Source: Brevibacillus invocatus (GTDB lineage: Bacteria > Bacillota > Bacilli > Brevibacillales > Brevibacillaceae). From it: a stretch of DNA of 64,000 bases. The stretch spans positions 62,001-126,000 of the forward strand of contig NZ_RHHR01000003.1 of the NCBI RefSeq assembly GCF_003710915.1, in the 5' to 3' direction. This document shows positions 54,213 to 62,408 of the stretch, piece by piece. Made by a program: the position numbers and the translations under genes. The notes beneath the pieces are model-generated. The model searched no databases. It was not told where the DNA came from and worked only from the letters and a program-made list of their open reading frames with translations. The stretch's first letter is position 1; the number at the start of each line of letters is the position of its first letter.

Positions 54213-54569
54213 TTACTCCTGCGATGAGAAGGTAACCACTTCGGCATCCTTCCACAGACGCTCAAGATTGTAAAACTCGCGCTCTTCCCGATGGAAGACG
54301 TGAATGATCACATCCTCGAGGTCTACGAGTGCCCAGCGACCTTCCTCCTCGCCCTCGATACCACGCACGTTGTAGCCATTTTTATGTGCCTGGTCGCGGA
54401 TTTCACGGACAATGGCCTGTACCTGACGCTCGTTGTTTCCGTGGCAGATCATGAAGTAATCTGCGATCACGGTCAGGTTCTTGATATCGAGCACCGTAAT
54501 ATTCTCTGCCTTTTTTTCCTCTGCTGCTTTAATAACCAGGCGAGCCAAATCATCAACTGTTCTAACCAT
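54213..54569 (-). CDS. rsfS: Ribosomal silencing factor RsfS
   Basis: Binds ribosomal protein uL14 and blocks subunit joining, lowering translation in starvation. The 118-residue protein has the DUF143 core DLARLVIKAAEEKKAENITVLDIKNLTVIADYFMICHGNNERQVQAI and the C-terminal GEEEGRWALVDLEDVIIHVFHREEREFYNLERLW. ATG at 54569 with GGAGG upstream; overlaps yqeK by 8 bases, so they are coupled. Confidence 0.95.
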   Translation of the reverse strand: MVRTVDDLARLVIKAAEEKKAENITVLDIKNLTVIADYFMICHGNNERQVQAIVREIRDQAHKNGYNVRGIEGEEEGRWALVDLEDVIIHVFHREEREFYNLERLWKDAEVVTFSSQE

Positions 54570-55158
54570 TAAACCCTCCTTCTCTCCCTCTGCGGGAAAT
54601 CAAGTCGTTGTATGCCATCAGTGTCAACGGGAAGACCGTTTTCTGCTTTTCTATCAAGAACTGGATCGTCCCCCCCAATGCCACGGAAAGGGCTGTATCC
54701 AAATCCTTTTGAGCCAGATCGCGAATTTGCTCCACGCCTGGATACTGTCGGTTTGGTTCTATATAGTCTGCCACACAAACTACTTTTTCTAACAGCGTCA
54801 TTCCAACTCTGCCCGTCGTATGGTAGCGTACCGCCTGCAAAATCTCAGGATCCGTCACGCCGATCTCTGTTTGAATGACAATTGCACCAGCAAAAGCATG
54901 CCACAGCTCTTTTTCACCTTGGAGAAGCTCCTGCGGCAGGTCATGGCGAACGAGAATGTCGTGCATTTTATCGATCGACCAGCATTTGCAGTAATCATGA
55001 AGAAATCCGGCCAATTCGGCCTTTTCTGGATCTGCTCCGAATCTTATTGCCAACTGACGTGCGGTTTCCGCTACGCCGAGTGTATGCTGGTACCGCTTGT
55101 CGTGCATTTGCGCTCGCACGCGGGCAAGCAGTGTCTCGCGGTCCATTCGCTCATTCAT
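54562..55158 (-). CDS. yqeK: HD-domain phosphohydrolase YqeK
   Basis: Member of the YqeK group, shown in Firmicutes to hydrolyse diadenosine tetraphosphate (Ap4A) symmetrically. The 198-residue protein has an HD domain with RYQHTLGVAETA (His, 22-33), GFLHDYCK (HD, about 51-58) and a later VCVADYIEP Asp, the expected metal ligands. ATG at 55158 overlaps nadD by 8 bases, with AAGGAGA upstream. In the nadD-yqeK-rsfS run as in B. subtilis. Confidence 0.92.
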   Translation of the reverse strand: MNERMDRETLLARVRAQMHDKRYQHTLGVAETARQLAIRFGADPEKAELAGFLHDYCKCWSIDKMHDILVRHDLPQELLQGEKELWHAFAGAIVIQTEIGVTDPEILQAVRYHTTGRVGMTLLEKVVCVADYIEPNRQYPGVEQIRDLAQKDLDTALSVALGGTIQFLIEKQKTVFPLTLMAYNDLISRRGREGGFNG

Positions 55159-55735
55159 ACAATCGGTTCTCCTTTATATAACGTTCCACTGCGTCCGGTA
55201 CTAAATAACGAAGACTTTTTCCCTCCGCTACTTTCTGGCGGATCAGGGTGGAAGAAATATCCCATACCGGCATGTTCACGAACTTCACATGTTCTGGATC
55301 GGACAGGTCGAGGTCAAAGCCAGGACGTGCCAAGCCGATAAAATCGGTCAAGCCCACCAGCTCCTCGTAGCGATACCAGGTAGGCAGCGTCTTTACCATG
55401 TCTCCACCAATGATAAATGAGAAGCGATTGTCCGGATGTTTTTTCACCAGTCGGACCATTGTATCGTAAGAATAGGACGGCCCCTCTCTGTGCAATTCTT
55501 CATCAGAGACGCGGAAAGCCGGATGATCTTCAACCGCTAGCCGCACCATAGTCAAGCGATGATGAGCGGGCGTAAGACCTTCTCGACTTTTGTGCGGAGG
55601 AATATGTGTCGGCAAGAACCAAATTTCATCCAAGCCTGCCTGCTCACGCGCTTGTTCTGCAGCCAGCAGATGCCCACAGTGAATGGGATCAAAGGTGCCG
55701 CCTAGTAAGCCAATGTGTTTTGATTCACCTTTCAT
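55151..55735 (-). CDS. nadD: Nicotinate-nucleotide adenylyltransferase
   Basis: Adenylates nicotinate mononucleotide to deamido-NAD in NAD synthesis. The 194-residue protein has the nucleotidyltransferase motif GLLGGTFDPIHCGH (about 9-22), FLPTHIPPHK in the substrate loop and the ISSTLIRQKVAEG signature (about 160-172). The start at 55735 is chosen to match family N-termini; the ribosome site there is weak and the frame extends to 55807 into yhbY. The 10-base gap to yhbY supports co-transcription. Confidence 0.94.
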   Translation of the reverse strand: MKGESKHIGLLGGTFDPIHCGHLLAAEQAREQAGLDEIWFLPTHIPPHKSREGLTPAHHRLTMVRLAVEDHPAFRVSDEELHREGPSYSYDTMVRLVKKHPDNRFSFIIGGDMVKTLPTWYRYEELVGLTDFIGLARPGFDLDLSDPEHVKFVNMPVWDISSTLIRQKVAEGKSLRYLVPDAVERYIKENRLYE

Positions 55736-55745
55736 AACGGTTCGC

Positions 55746-56036
55746 CTAAGGCAGCTGGATCGTTTTGTTCTCGCGCGATTCTTTGTACAAGACGACAGTG
55801 TGACCAATCAGCTGTACCAGCTCCGCACCAGCACCCGCGGCCAAATCTTCTGCCACTTCGTGCTTGTCATCCAGATTGTTCTGCAGGATCGATACTTTGA
55901 TCAGTTCACGCACTTCCAGCGCTTCTTTGATCTGGGTAATCATATTTTCATTCACTCCGCCTTTTCCTACTTGGAAAATTGGGCTAAGATGATGGGCTTC
56001 TGCGCGCAAAAAGCGCTTTTGCTTGCCGGTTAACAT
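55746..56036 (-). CDS. yhbY: RNA-binding protein YhbY (YqeI)
   Basis: Small CRS1/YhbY-domain protein (96 residues) that associates with pre-50S particles. It starts MLTGKQKRFLRAEAHHLSPIFQVGKGGV and has the GxxG-like loop followed by ALEVRELIKVSIL and LAAGAGAELVQLIGHTVVLYK, which build the KH-like fold. ATG at 56036 with GGAGG 7 bases upstream. Between aroE and nadD as in B. subtilis. Confidence 0.94.
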   Translation of the reverse strand: MLTGKQKRFLRAEAHHLSPIFQVGKGGVNENMITQIKEALEVRELIKVSILQNNLDDKHEVAEDLAAGAGAELVQLIGHTVVLYKESRENKTIQLP

Positions 56037-56064
56037 CGGCACGCCTCCTCTATTCAATCAAATC

Positions 56065-56910
56065 TTATTTTTTCAGTTGTTCCAGTACAACGGCACGCAT
56101 GGTTTCACTCGGAGCTGCCTGACCTGTCCACAGTTCAAAGGCAAGGGCTCCCTGATTGACGAACATGCCAACACCGGAGTGCACGCGGGCTCCGAGCTCA
56201 CGAGCCTCTCGCAACAAACGCGTCTCCAAGGGATTGTAGATGAGATCGCTCACGACCAAACCGCTGTGCAGCCACGCCGATGGTACTGGCATATCCTGTA
56301 CATGCGGAAACATGCCAATCGATGTCGTATTAATCAAAAGCGTCGAGTCTGCGATCGCTGACTCGCCACTTTCCTGCTCCACCACTTGTGTGGGAACGAT
56401 CGTTCCGACATGCTCAGCCAGGAAAGCTGCTTTCTCCCGTGAACGGTTGATGATGCGAATCTCTTTTACACCTTGTTCGGCAAGAGTAAATGCGACAGCT
56501 CTTGCAGCACCACCCGCTCCCAGCAGTGTCACCACTTGCTGGTCCAAGGAAATGCCGGTATCTTCTACAAGCGAACGAACATAGCCCAGTCCATCGGTAT
56601 TGTAGCCGATCAAGCGGCCGTCTTCGTTTACAACCGTATTGACGGCGCCAATTTTTTTGGCTAATGGATCTATCTCGTCGAGCATCGGCATGATGGCGAC
56701 CTTGTGCGGGATCGTCACATTCACCCCTTTGATTCCAAGTGCTCGAATGCCTTCCACAGCATCCTCGAGCGCTTCCGGAGAAACATCAAATGCTGCATAT
56801 GCAAAAGCCAAGCCCGTTTCCGCAAACGCCGCGTTGTGCATCAGTGGCGACTGTGAATGGGAAACGGGATGACCGAACAAACCTACCAGTTGCGTTTTGC
56901 TTGTCATCAT
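56065..56910 (-). CDS. aroE: Shikimate dehydrogenase
   Basis: NADPH-dependent reduction of 3-dehydroshikimate in aromatic amino-acid synthesis. The 281-residue protein has the substrate-binding start [19 protein letters not shown], the catalytic Lys in [12 protein letters not shown] (about 64-75), [17 protein letters not shown] and NRSREKA for [42 protein letters not shown] closes the protein. Two adjacent ATGs (56910 and 56907) are both possible starts, with AGGAG upstream. Confidence 0.96.
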   Translation of the reverse strand: MMTSKTQLVGLFGHPVSHSQSPLMHNAAFAETGLAFAYAAFDVSPEALEDAVEGIRALGIKGVNVTIPHKVAIMPMLDEIDPLAKKIGAVNTVVNEDGRLIGYNTDGLGYVRSLVEDTGISLDQQVVTLLGAGGAARAVAFTLAEQGVKEIRIINRSREKAAFLAEHVGTIVPTQVVEQESGESAIADSTLLINTTSIGMFPHVQDMPVPSAWLHSGLVVSDLIYNPLETRLLREARELGARVHSGVGMFVNQGALAFELWTGQAAPSETMRAVVLEQLKK

Positions 56911-56989
56911 GATACTCTCCTACCCCCCAGCTTCTCTCTCTATCATATGGCAAGGACTACGGGCTAACCAACCCTTCTTTTTTGCGGGT

Positions 56990-58126
56990 TTAGATCAATC
57001 CTTTGCGCATTCCCACACTGACCCCTTTTGGTGCATGCACAACGACATTCGCCTCGTGTTTGCCTTGCAGGCTGACCCAACCCAACCCGGAGATGACGAT
57101 ATCGGTCGTCATGCCTGTCGGTTTGATTTTAAACGAATGCTTCGCGAAAGGCGGGAGAGCCTTTACCGCTTCCTCACCTGTAGGCGGATTGAGCAGCGTG
57201 CCGTGGTGCTTCTGCATCACTTCTTCTGCTTTTTCCAGCTTCGTTCGGTGAATGTACAGATCGTTATCTACATACACAACCAAAGGCTGTCTAGGGCCAC
57301 GAACAAAATCAACGCGGGCCAGCCCACCCAGGAATAATGTTTGCTCAGGATCAAGCTGATACACCTTGGAATTGATCCGGCTCGTAGGCGTAATTTTACG
57401 CAAATCAGCAGGTGAAATCATATGGCCAATCTGCTCGCGGTTGATGATGCCCGGCGTATCGTAGATCGAGCGACCGTCCTCCAAAGGAATCTCGATCTTG
57501 TCCAGCGTCGTTCCTGGAAACGGCGAAGTGGTAATCTCCAGCTCTGCCGCACCGTAGTCATGCAAGATGCGGTTGATCATCGTTGATTTTCCAACGTTGG
57601 TTACACCGACAATGTACACGTCTCTTCCCTTGCGCAGCTCTCCTATACGAGCGAGCAGCTCGTCGATGTGCAGTCCTTTCTGGGCGCTGATCAGCACCAC
57701 ATCCTCCGGACGCAGGCCACGCTCCTTGGCCTCGTGCTGCATCCAGTTGCGCACGCGATTGAGGTTGATATTGCGCGGCAGCAGATCTACCTTGTTGCCA
57801 ACGAGCAGGATCGGATTCTTTCCGACAAAGCGCGGCAATCCCTTCAGCCAGGAGCCTTGGAAATCAAAGATATCCACGACCATGACGACGAGGGCTTGTG
57901 TAGAGCCGATTCCGTCCAGAATACGCAGGAAGTCGTCGTCACCCATACTGACTGGCGCCACTTCATTGTAATGCTTGATGCGATAGCAGCGCTGGCAGAT
58001 GACTACTTTTCGGTCAAGTGCCGATGCCGGTGCATAACCGGGCTTTTTGATATCCTCCGTCTGTATCGCGATTCCACAGCCAGCACAGGAGCCAACCGCC
58101 TGTTCATTTATGCTTTGCTCTTCCAC
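56990..58126 (-). CDS. yqeH: Ribosome biogenesis GTPase YqeH
   Basis: Circularly permuted GTPase needed for 30S assembly. The 378-residue protein starts with a treble-clef zinc finger (CAGC at 14-17 and CQRC at 44-47). The G motifs come in permuted order: NKVDLLP (G4), ISAQKG (G5), VGVTNVGKST (G1, about 173-182), then DTPGI (G3). The C-terminal domain binds RNA. GTG at 58126 with AAAGGA upstream is preferred; it overlaps yqeG by 19 bases. In the yqeG-yqeH-aroE-yhbY cluster. Confidence 0.95.
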   Translation of the reverse strand: MEEQSINEQAVGSCAGCGIAIQTEDIKKPGYAPASALDRKVVICQRCYRIKHYNEVAPVSMGDDDFLRILDGIGSTQALVVMVVDIFDFQGSWLKGLPRFVGKNPILLVGNKVDLLPRNINLNRVRNWMQHEAKERGLRPEDVVLISAQKGLHIDELLARIGELRKGRDVYIVGVTNVGKSTMINRILHDYGAAELEITTSPFPGTTLDKIEIPLEDGRSIYDTPGIINREQIGHMISPADLRKITPTSRINSKVYQLDPEQTLFLGGLARVDFVRGPRQPLVVYVDNDLYIHRTKLEKAEEVMQKHHGTLLNPPTGEEAVKALPPFAKHSFKIKPTGMTTDIVISGLGWVSLQGKHEANVVVHAPKGVSVGMRKGLI

Positions 58127-58632
58127 GAAACCATTCCTTTCCGCTCCATCCAATATAGGGCTACTCGCTCCATCCTGCGATTAAAGCGCGTCCAAAATCC
58201 GTCTGTCTGAGCAACGGGCACGACCAAAATCGTATGAAACCCAAGTCGATTGCCGCCCAGTACATCTGTAAACAATTGATCGCCTACGACCACTGTTTCC
58301 TCGACCGTCACACCCATCTGGCGAACAGCCTGCAAAAAGGCTTTGTTAGTCGGTTTGCGTGCCGCACAAATAAAAGCGATCTGAAGAGGCTGGCAAAAGC
58401 GTTGTACACGTTCCTGATTGTTGTTGGATACGACTGTGACCTGGATACCGGCATCACGCATACGCGCAAGCCAGCGTTCTACCTCCGGTGTAGCCAGCGG
58501 CCTGTCCCATTCAACCAATGTATTGTCAAGGTCGGTAATCACCGCTCGTATGTTACGCTGTTTCAACTGTTCTATATCAATGTGGTGGATCGAATCCACG
58601 AACTGGCTCGGCATCAGCTTCTGTAAAAGCAC
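58108..58632 (-). CDS. yqeG: HAD-family phosphatase YqeG
   Basis: HAD superfamily IIIA phosphatase of unknown substrate. The 174-residue protein has the catalytic DLDNTL (Asp 34 nucleophile, Asp 36), SNN (motif II, about 75), KPTNKA (motif III Lys) and VGDQLFTDVLGGNRLG (motif IV). The GTG at 58632 has TGGAGG 6 bases upstream; the frame continues to 58743 through non-coding DNA. First gene of the yqeG-yqeM cluster. Confidence 0.93.
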   Translation of the reverse strand: MLLQKLMPSQFVDSIHHIDIEQLKQRNIRAVITDLDNTLVEWDRPLATPEVERWLARMRDAGIQVTVVSNNNQERVQRFCQPLQIAFICAARKPTNKAFLQAVRQMGVTVEETVVVGDQLFTDVLGGNRLGFHTILVVPVAQTDGFWTRFNRRMERVALYWMERKGMVSWKSKA

Positions 58633-58712
58633 GTGGCACCTCCAAACGGCATGAAGCAAAATAACCGTGATTTCGGCACCTACTATACCATATTCAGCCG
58701 TACTGTTGCAAA

Positions 58713-58752
58713 AGAAAACGGATAACGCCCGTACCAATGGCATGGGCGTTTT
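58713..58752 (-). terminator. Terminator between the small CxxC gene and yqeG
   Basis: Stem AACGCCC-atgCCATTGGtac-GGGCGTT followed by TTTTC after a few bases on the minus strand; just past the stop of the gene at 58757-58948. Confidence 0.75.
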
Positions 58753-58756
58753 GACC

Positions 58757-58948
58757 TCAATGATCCTTTTTCTCTCTTTTCTCCATCAGCCGTAGGACAC
58801 CCTCCTTTGGCGTCCAGCACTGGAAACGATAGTCGGGGCGTGTCTCATAGGTGAGACGGGAACAGCGATACCCCACTTTGTCCCGCTCCTTTTCTACGCG
58901 AAAATGGATGCAGGTCGCACAACAGTGAAATGGATTGGTCTGATCCAC
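58757..58948 (-). CDS. Small cysteine-rich protein, function unknown
   Basis: A 63-residue protein with CCATC (C9, C10, C13), a Cys at 29 and a Cys-Trp-Pro-like ending FQCWTPKEG. Four or five cysteines spaced CxxC...C...C suggest a small zinc ribbon. I do not know a named family. GTG start at 58948 with GAGGGGAG upstream. It directly follows dinB and ends on a terminator, so it is probably co-transcribed with dinB. Confidence 0.6.
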   Translation of the reverse strand: MDQTNPFHCCATCIHFRVEKERDKVGYRCSRLTYETRPDYRFQCWTPKEGVLRLMEKREKKDH

Positions 58949-58960
58949 GGTTCTCCCCTC

Positions 58961-60013
58961 TTACTTTAGCGAATTCCAAGTGAACATCGACAGCTGCTCG
59001 TAGCGCACTTGCTCGGGCTCGGCAAAATTGCTGAAACCGACGCCTACCAAGCGCACGCCTGCACTGTATGAAAACACGTCAAGCAAATCGTCCAGCAGCT
59101 CTTGCCAATTGGCATCTGTCGTCGCTTTGCACTGACGCGTGCGTTGGGTAAAATCGGCGTATTTGATTTTCAGGATAATGGTTTGAGGATGGACATTCTC
59201 CTGCCGGATATCTTCCTGCACTTCCTGCAAGATTGAATAAGCAATCTGTGCAACAGCATCCCGATCATACAAATCAAAGGGAAGTGTAGTTTCCCGACTG
59301 ATCGATTTCGGTGCTCGTTCCATCTCAATATCCCGCTGGTCTTCTCCTCTGGAGCGGTCATACAACGCGCGTCCCCACTTGCCAAACAGCTGGACTACTT
59401 CTTCCAGCGACAGCTTCCAGAAATCTTCTACGGTTTCAATTCCTTTTTTTGCGAGCACCTCTTGGGATTTCTTCCCTACCCCATGCAAGGTACCGATCGG
59501 CAATGGGCGCAGGACCTCTAAAGCCTGCTCCGGTCGGATAATCACAAAGGCGTCCGGTTTTTTCAAATCACTCGCGATTTTGGCCAGCGACATATTGTAG
59601 GAAAGGCCGATACTGCAGGTCAATCCCGTTTCCTTGTGAATACGCCGCTTGATTTCACGTCCGATTGGAACAGCGTCCTCGTAGCTGCTGACATCCAGAT
59701 ACGCCTCGTCCAGCCCGACTGTCTGGTAACGATCCGTATATTGGGCCAGGATCTCTCTGATCTCGGCAGACTTCTCCACATAGCGGGAATAACGGACTGG
59801 CAGAAAAATGCCTTGCGGACATTTCTTGCGTGCCAGAGCTACGGGCATCGCCGAGCGCACACCGAACTTACGCGCCTCATAGCTGCATGTGGAGACCACG
59901 CCACGATTTCCAGTCCCCCCCACAATGACCGGCTTGCCCCGCAGATGCGGTTGGTCGAGCTGTTCCACGCTGGCGAAAAAAGCGTCCACATCCATGTGCA
60001 GGATTTTTTTCAT
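58961..60013 (-). CDS. dinB: DNA polymerase IV (Y family)
   Basis: Error-prone translesion polymerase. The 350-residue protein starts KKILHMDVDAFFASVEQ (Asp 8 metal ligand) and has the palm motif GLDEAYLDVSSYE (Asp and Glu, about 96-108), SCSIGLSYNMSLAKIASD in the thumb, and GVGKKSQEVLAKKGI (helix-hairpin-helix). A little-finger domain follows; it ends VRYEQLSMFTWNSLK with a QLSMF beta-clamp-binding motif. ATG at 60013; ribosome site weak. Confidence 0.95.
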   Translation of the reverse strand: MKKILHMDVDAFFASVEQLDQPHLRGKPVIVGGTGNRGVVSTCSYEARKFGVRSAMPVALARKKCPQGIFLPVRYSRYVEKSAEIREILAQYTDRYQTVGLDEAYLDVSSYEDAVPIGREIKRRIHKETGLTCSIGLSYNMSLAKIASDLKKPDAFVIIRPEQALEVLRPLPIGTLHGVGKKSQEVLAKKGIETVEDFWKLSLEEVVQLFGKWGRALYDRSRGEDQRDIEMERAPKSISRETTLPFDLYDRDAVAQIAYSILQEVQEDIRQENVHPQTIILKIKYADFTQRTRQCKATTDANWQELLDDLLDVFSYSAGVRLVGVGFSNFAEPEQVRYEQLSMFTWNSLK

Positions 60014-60099
60014 AACGGAGATACCACCAAACATACATTCTCATTTCAACTATTATCTCCGATCTGTGCTTCCTGCGCAAGTAGCGGCAGCCTTTCCCA

Positions 60100-60540
60100 C
60101 TAAGATTGGGCAGATATGACCTGCATCAGCTCCGACACAGGAGGATTTCCTTTTTTGGCGTATCGTATCTTTTGATCTTTTCCGATGATGTAAACGATTC
60201 GCTGCTGGAAGAAAAGGCCCAGAATCTTGCCTACATCATACGACTCGCGAATCTTCTCCTGCTCATCGACAACCAGCGGAAAGGAGTAGCTGAATTTGTC
60301 CGAAAAAGCCTGGTGCTTATTCAAATCAGCTGGGTTGATCCCCAGTACAATCGTATCCAGCTTTTCCAGTTCGCTGTATCGATCCTGGATTCCGCAAAGC
60401 TGCTTGGTGCAGACGGGTGTATCGTCACCTGGGTAAAAGATCAGCACGATGTTTTTTTGACCCAAATAATCTTGCAGACGAATGGTTCCTGCTGTGCTTT
60501 CCGCAGTAAAGGCGGGAGCAGACATTCCTGGTTTTAGCAT
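60100..60540 (-). CDS. Thioredoxin-dependent peroxiredoxin (BCP-like)
   Basis: Reduces hydroperoxides using a cysteine pair. The 146-residue protein has the peroxidatic site GDDTPVCTKQLCGIQD with C44 and C49 (resolving cysteine five residues on, as in BCP), APAFTAESTAGTIRL at the start and FPLVVDEQEKI. The ATG at 60540 follows GAGAGAGGTG. Length is slightly below the 150-155 of most BCPs. It lies downstream of a terminated amidotransferase gene and upstream of dinB. Confidence 0.9.
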   Translation of the reverse strand: MLKPGMSAPAFTAESTAGTIRLQDYLGQKNIVLIFYPGDDTPVCTKQLCGIQDRYSELEKLDTIVLGINPADLNKHQAFSDKFSYSFPLVVDEQEKIRESYDVGKILGLFFQQRIVYIIGKDQKIRYAKKGNPPVSELMQVISAQS

Positions 60541-60574
60541 CACAATCACCTCTCTCGTAGTATACATGCCATTG

Positions 60575-60614
60575 AAAAAAGAAAAAACTGCCCCATTTAA
60601 CATGTGGACAGTTT
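60575..60614 (-). terminator. Terminator downstream of the PuuD-like gene
   Basis: Stem AAACTGTCC...GGGGCAGTTT with T-rich TTTTCTTTTTT on the minus strand, 17 bases past the amidotransferase stop. Confidence 0.85.
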
Positions 60615-60630
60615 CTTGCTGCAAGCTTGC

Positions 60631-61365
60631 TCAGTTGGCTTGTTCTTTGGTTTGTTTGACCTTCGCGACAAACGCTTCGGCAATTTTCAGCATCGTGGAA
60701 TCATGGCCCCACATGCGCTCAGGGTGCCACTGCAATCCGATATGCAAACCGTCCAGGCTCTCGATCGCCTCGACTACGCCATCTGCTGCCACACCAGTGA
60801 TCTTGAAGCTTGGCGCGACATCCTTGACAGATTGGTGGTGAGAGGTGTTCACCAGAATCTCCGTGGTACCCAGTGCATCTGCGACCATGCCCGGCTGAAG
60901 CTGTACCTTGTGCGCCCCGTATTGACGAGAGCCTTTCTGGGCGTGCTGGAAGGCACCTGGCACTTGACTTGGGATATCCTGAATCAACGTACCACCGCAA
61001 GCTACGTTCATGATCTGCATCCCTCTGCAGATCCCCAGCATCGGTTTTTTCTGCTCCAAAGAAAGCTTGATAATGGCAAGCTCTGTCAAATCCCGCTCGT
61101 ACTCCACTTCTCCCAGACGCTGCAACGGTTCCTCACCGTACAGGTGCGGAGCAGGGTCTTCGCCTCCGGTCAGAATGATTCCATCCACAGCTTCCATCAT
61201 GGCTTGGAACGGCGGCTCCTGTATACCTAACAACGGCATGATCAGAGGAATTCCTCCAACACGGGCAATCCCGTCCACATAGCCGGAACCCACATAAAAA
61301 TACTGGTCGAGATTGTTGTTGGGCAAATACATTTTTGAACATACGACACCAATTACCGGACGCAC
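60631..61365 (-). CDS. Class I glutamine amidotransferase, PuuD-like
   Basis: Gamma-glutamyl-gamma-aminobutyrate hydrolase family (peptidase C26). The 244-residue protein has the nucleophile elbow LGICRGMQIMN (Cys 113), DGIILTGGEDPAP at about 61-73 and LQWHPERM (His 214, Glu 216) completing the catalytic triad. NTSHHQSVKD is also family-like. GTG start at 61365 with GGAAGTGA upstream. Substrate may be gamma-glutamyl compounds; no other puu genes are in the window. Confidence 0.88.
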   Translation of the reverse strand: MRPVIGVVCSKMYLPNNNLDQYFYVGSGYVDGIARVGGIPLIMPLLGIQEPPFQAMMEAVDGIILTGGEDPAPHLYGEEPLQRLGEVEYERDLTELAIIKLSLEQKKPMLGICRGMQIMNVACGGTLIQDIPSQVPGAFQHAQKGSRQYGAHKVQLQPGMVADALGTTEILVNTSHHQSVKDVAPSFKITGVAADGVVEAIESLDGLHIGLQWHPERMWGHDSTMLKIAEAFVAKVKQTKEQAN

Positions 61366-61498
61366 TCAGGTCACTTCCTTGTCTTCAAAGTAGGTAGCTT
61401 TTTTAACATGATTCCTGAAAAACTTCTTGCTGTTCAGAGCTTGACTACATACTATTATAGTAAGAAAATTTTGTCTATATTAAAAGGAGTTGTTTTCT

Positions 61499-62305
61499 AT
61501 GCTATCCAGCCTCTCCCCCTCTATCGCGCCATTACTGGAAGAATCAGGTGGTGAATGGGGGGTTTATCTCGAAGATTTGCATACCGGTGAACAACTTTCT
61601 TTTAATCAAAATGAACGTTTCTATGCAGCAAGTGTGATCAAGGTTCCGATCATGGCAGCAGTCTTTGCCGAGGTGTCTGCAGGCAAATTTGCTTTGGAAA
61701 CGATAATCAGGCTGCGCCAGGAGGATCAGGTCGGAGGGGCAGGCATTTTGCAGCATATGACGCCTGGTTCTGAGTGGACGGTACAAGATCTGGTCACGCT
61801 GATGATTATTCAAAGCGATAATACAGCGACCAACATGCTGATCGATCTCGTCGGAAAAGAGTCGATTCGCAGTATCATGCAGGCGACCGAGATGACCAAC
61901 AGCCACTTTTACAACAAGCTGATGATTGTACCTGCACAAGTAGAGGGATACAACGAAGTGACAGCTGCCGATCTGGGCAATCACTTGCGTTATCTGGCAA
62001 AAGGCAAGGTCATCTCCTACGACAGCTGCGCAAGAATGATGGCCATTTTGAAACAGCAGCAGCATCGCGACCGGATCCCGCTCCACTTTCCTTATCCCAG
62101 CGGCGATCTGATTGGCTCTCTGCCCAGCTGGGAGCTCGCGAACAAGACGGGTTCTGTTACCAATATTACACATGATATAGGCATTCTCTACGTCGGTTCG
62201 AGCGCTGTCACGATCTGTGTACTGAACAAGGGATTGCCTCAAAAAGCCGCTGTGCAGACCATCGCCAGCATCGGGAAACTGGTATTCGACCTGTACAGCA
62301 AGTAA
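61499..62305 (+). CDS. Class A beta-lactamase-fold serine hydrolase, no signal peptide
   Basis: A 268-residue protein of the beta-lactamase enzyme family. It has SVIK (Ser 45, Lys 48; S-x-x-K), SDN (106-108) and KTG (216-218), in the right order and spacing. It has no N-terminal signal peptide (it starts MLSSLSPSIAPLLEESG), so it should be cytosolic, and the omega-loop RxExxLN motif is not recognisable (the region reads VEGYNEVTAAD). So resistance activity is doubtful; it may be an esterase or peptidase. ATG at 61499 with AAAGGAG 9 bases upstream. Single gene followed by a terminator. Confidence 0.85.
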   Translation: MLSSLSPSIAPLLEESGGEWGVYLEDLHTGEQLSFNQNERFYAASVIKVPIMAAVFAEVSAGKFALETIIRLRQEDQVGGAGILQHMTPGSEWTVQDLVTLMIIQSDNTATNMLIDLVGKESIRSIMQATEMTNSHFYNKLMIVPAQVEGYNEVTAADLGNHLRYLAKGKVISYDSCARMMAILKQQQHRDRIPLHFPYPSGDLIGSLPSWELANKTGSVTNITHDIGILYVGSSAVTICVLNKGLPQKAAVQTIASIGKLVFDLYSK

Positions 62306-62317
62306 TCGACCAAACCA

Positions 62318-62350
62318 CGCCCACCCTCAGCAGGTGGGTCTTTGATTTTT
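62318..62350 (+). terminator. Terminator of the beta-lactamase-like gene
   Basis: Stem CCCACC-ctcagc-AGGTGGG followed by TCTTTGATTTTT, 14 bases after the stop. Confidence 0.85.
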
Positions 62351-62357
62351 ATGACAT

Positions 62358-62402
62358 AAAAAAGCGTGTACGCCATCCTTGCGGGTACGTACACGCTTTT
62401 TA
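62358..62402. terminator. Bidirectional terminator before the FAD oxidoreductase stop
   Basis: Stem AAAAAGCGTGTACG / CGTACACGCTTTTT with a 16-base loop. The minus-strand orientation ends the oxidoreductase transcript. Confidence 0.88.
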
Positions 62403-62408
62403 GATCGA

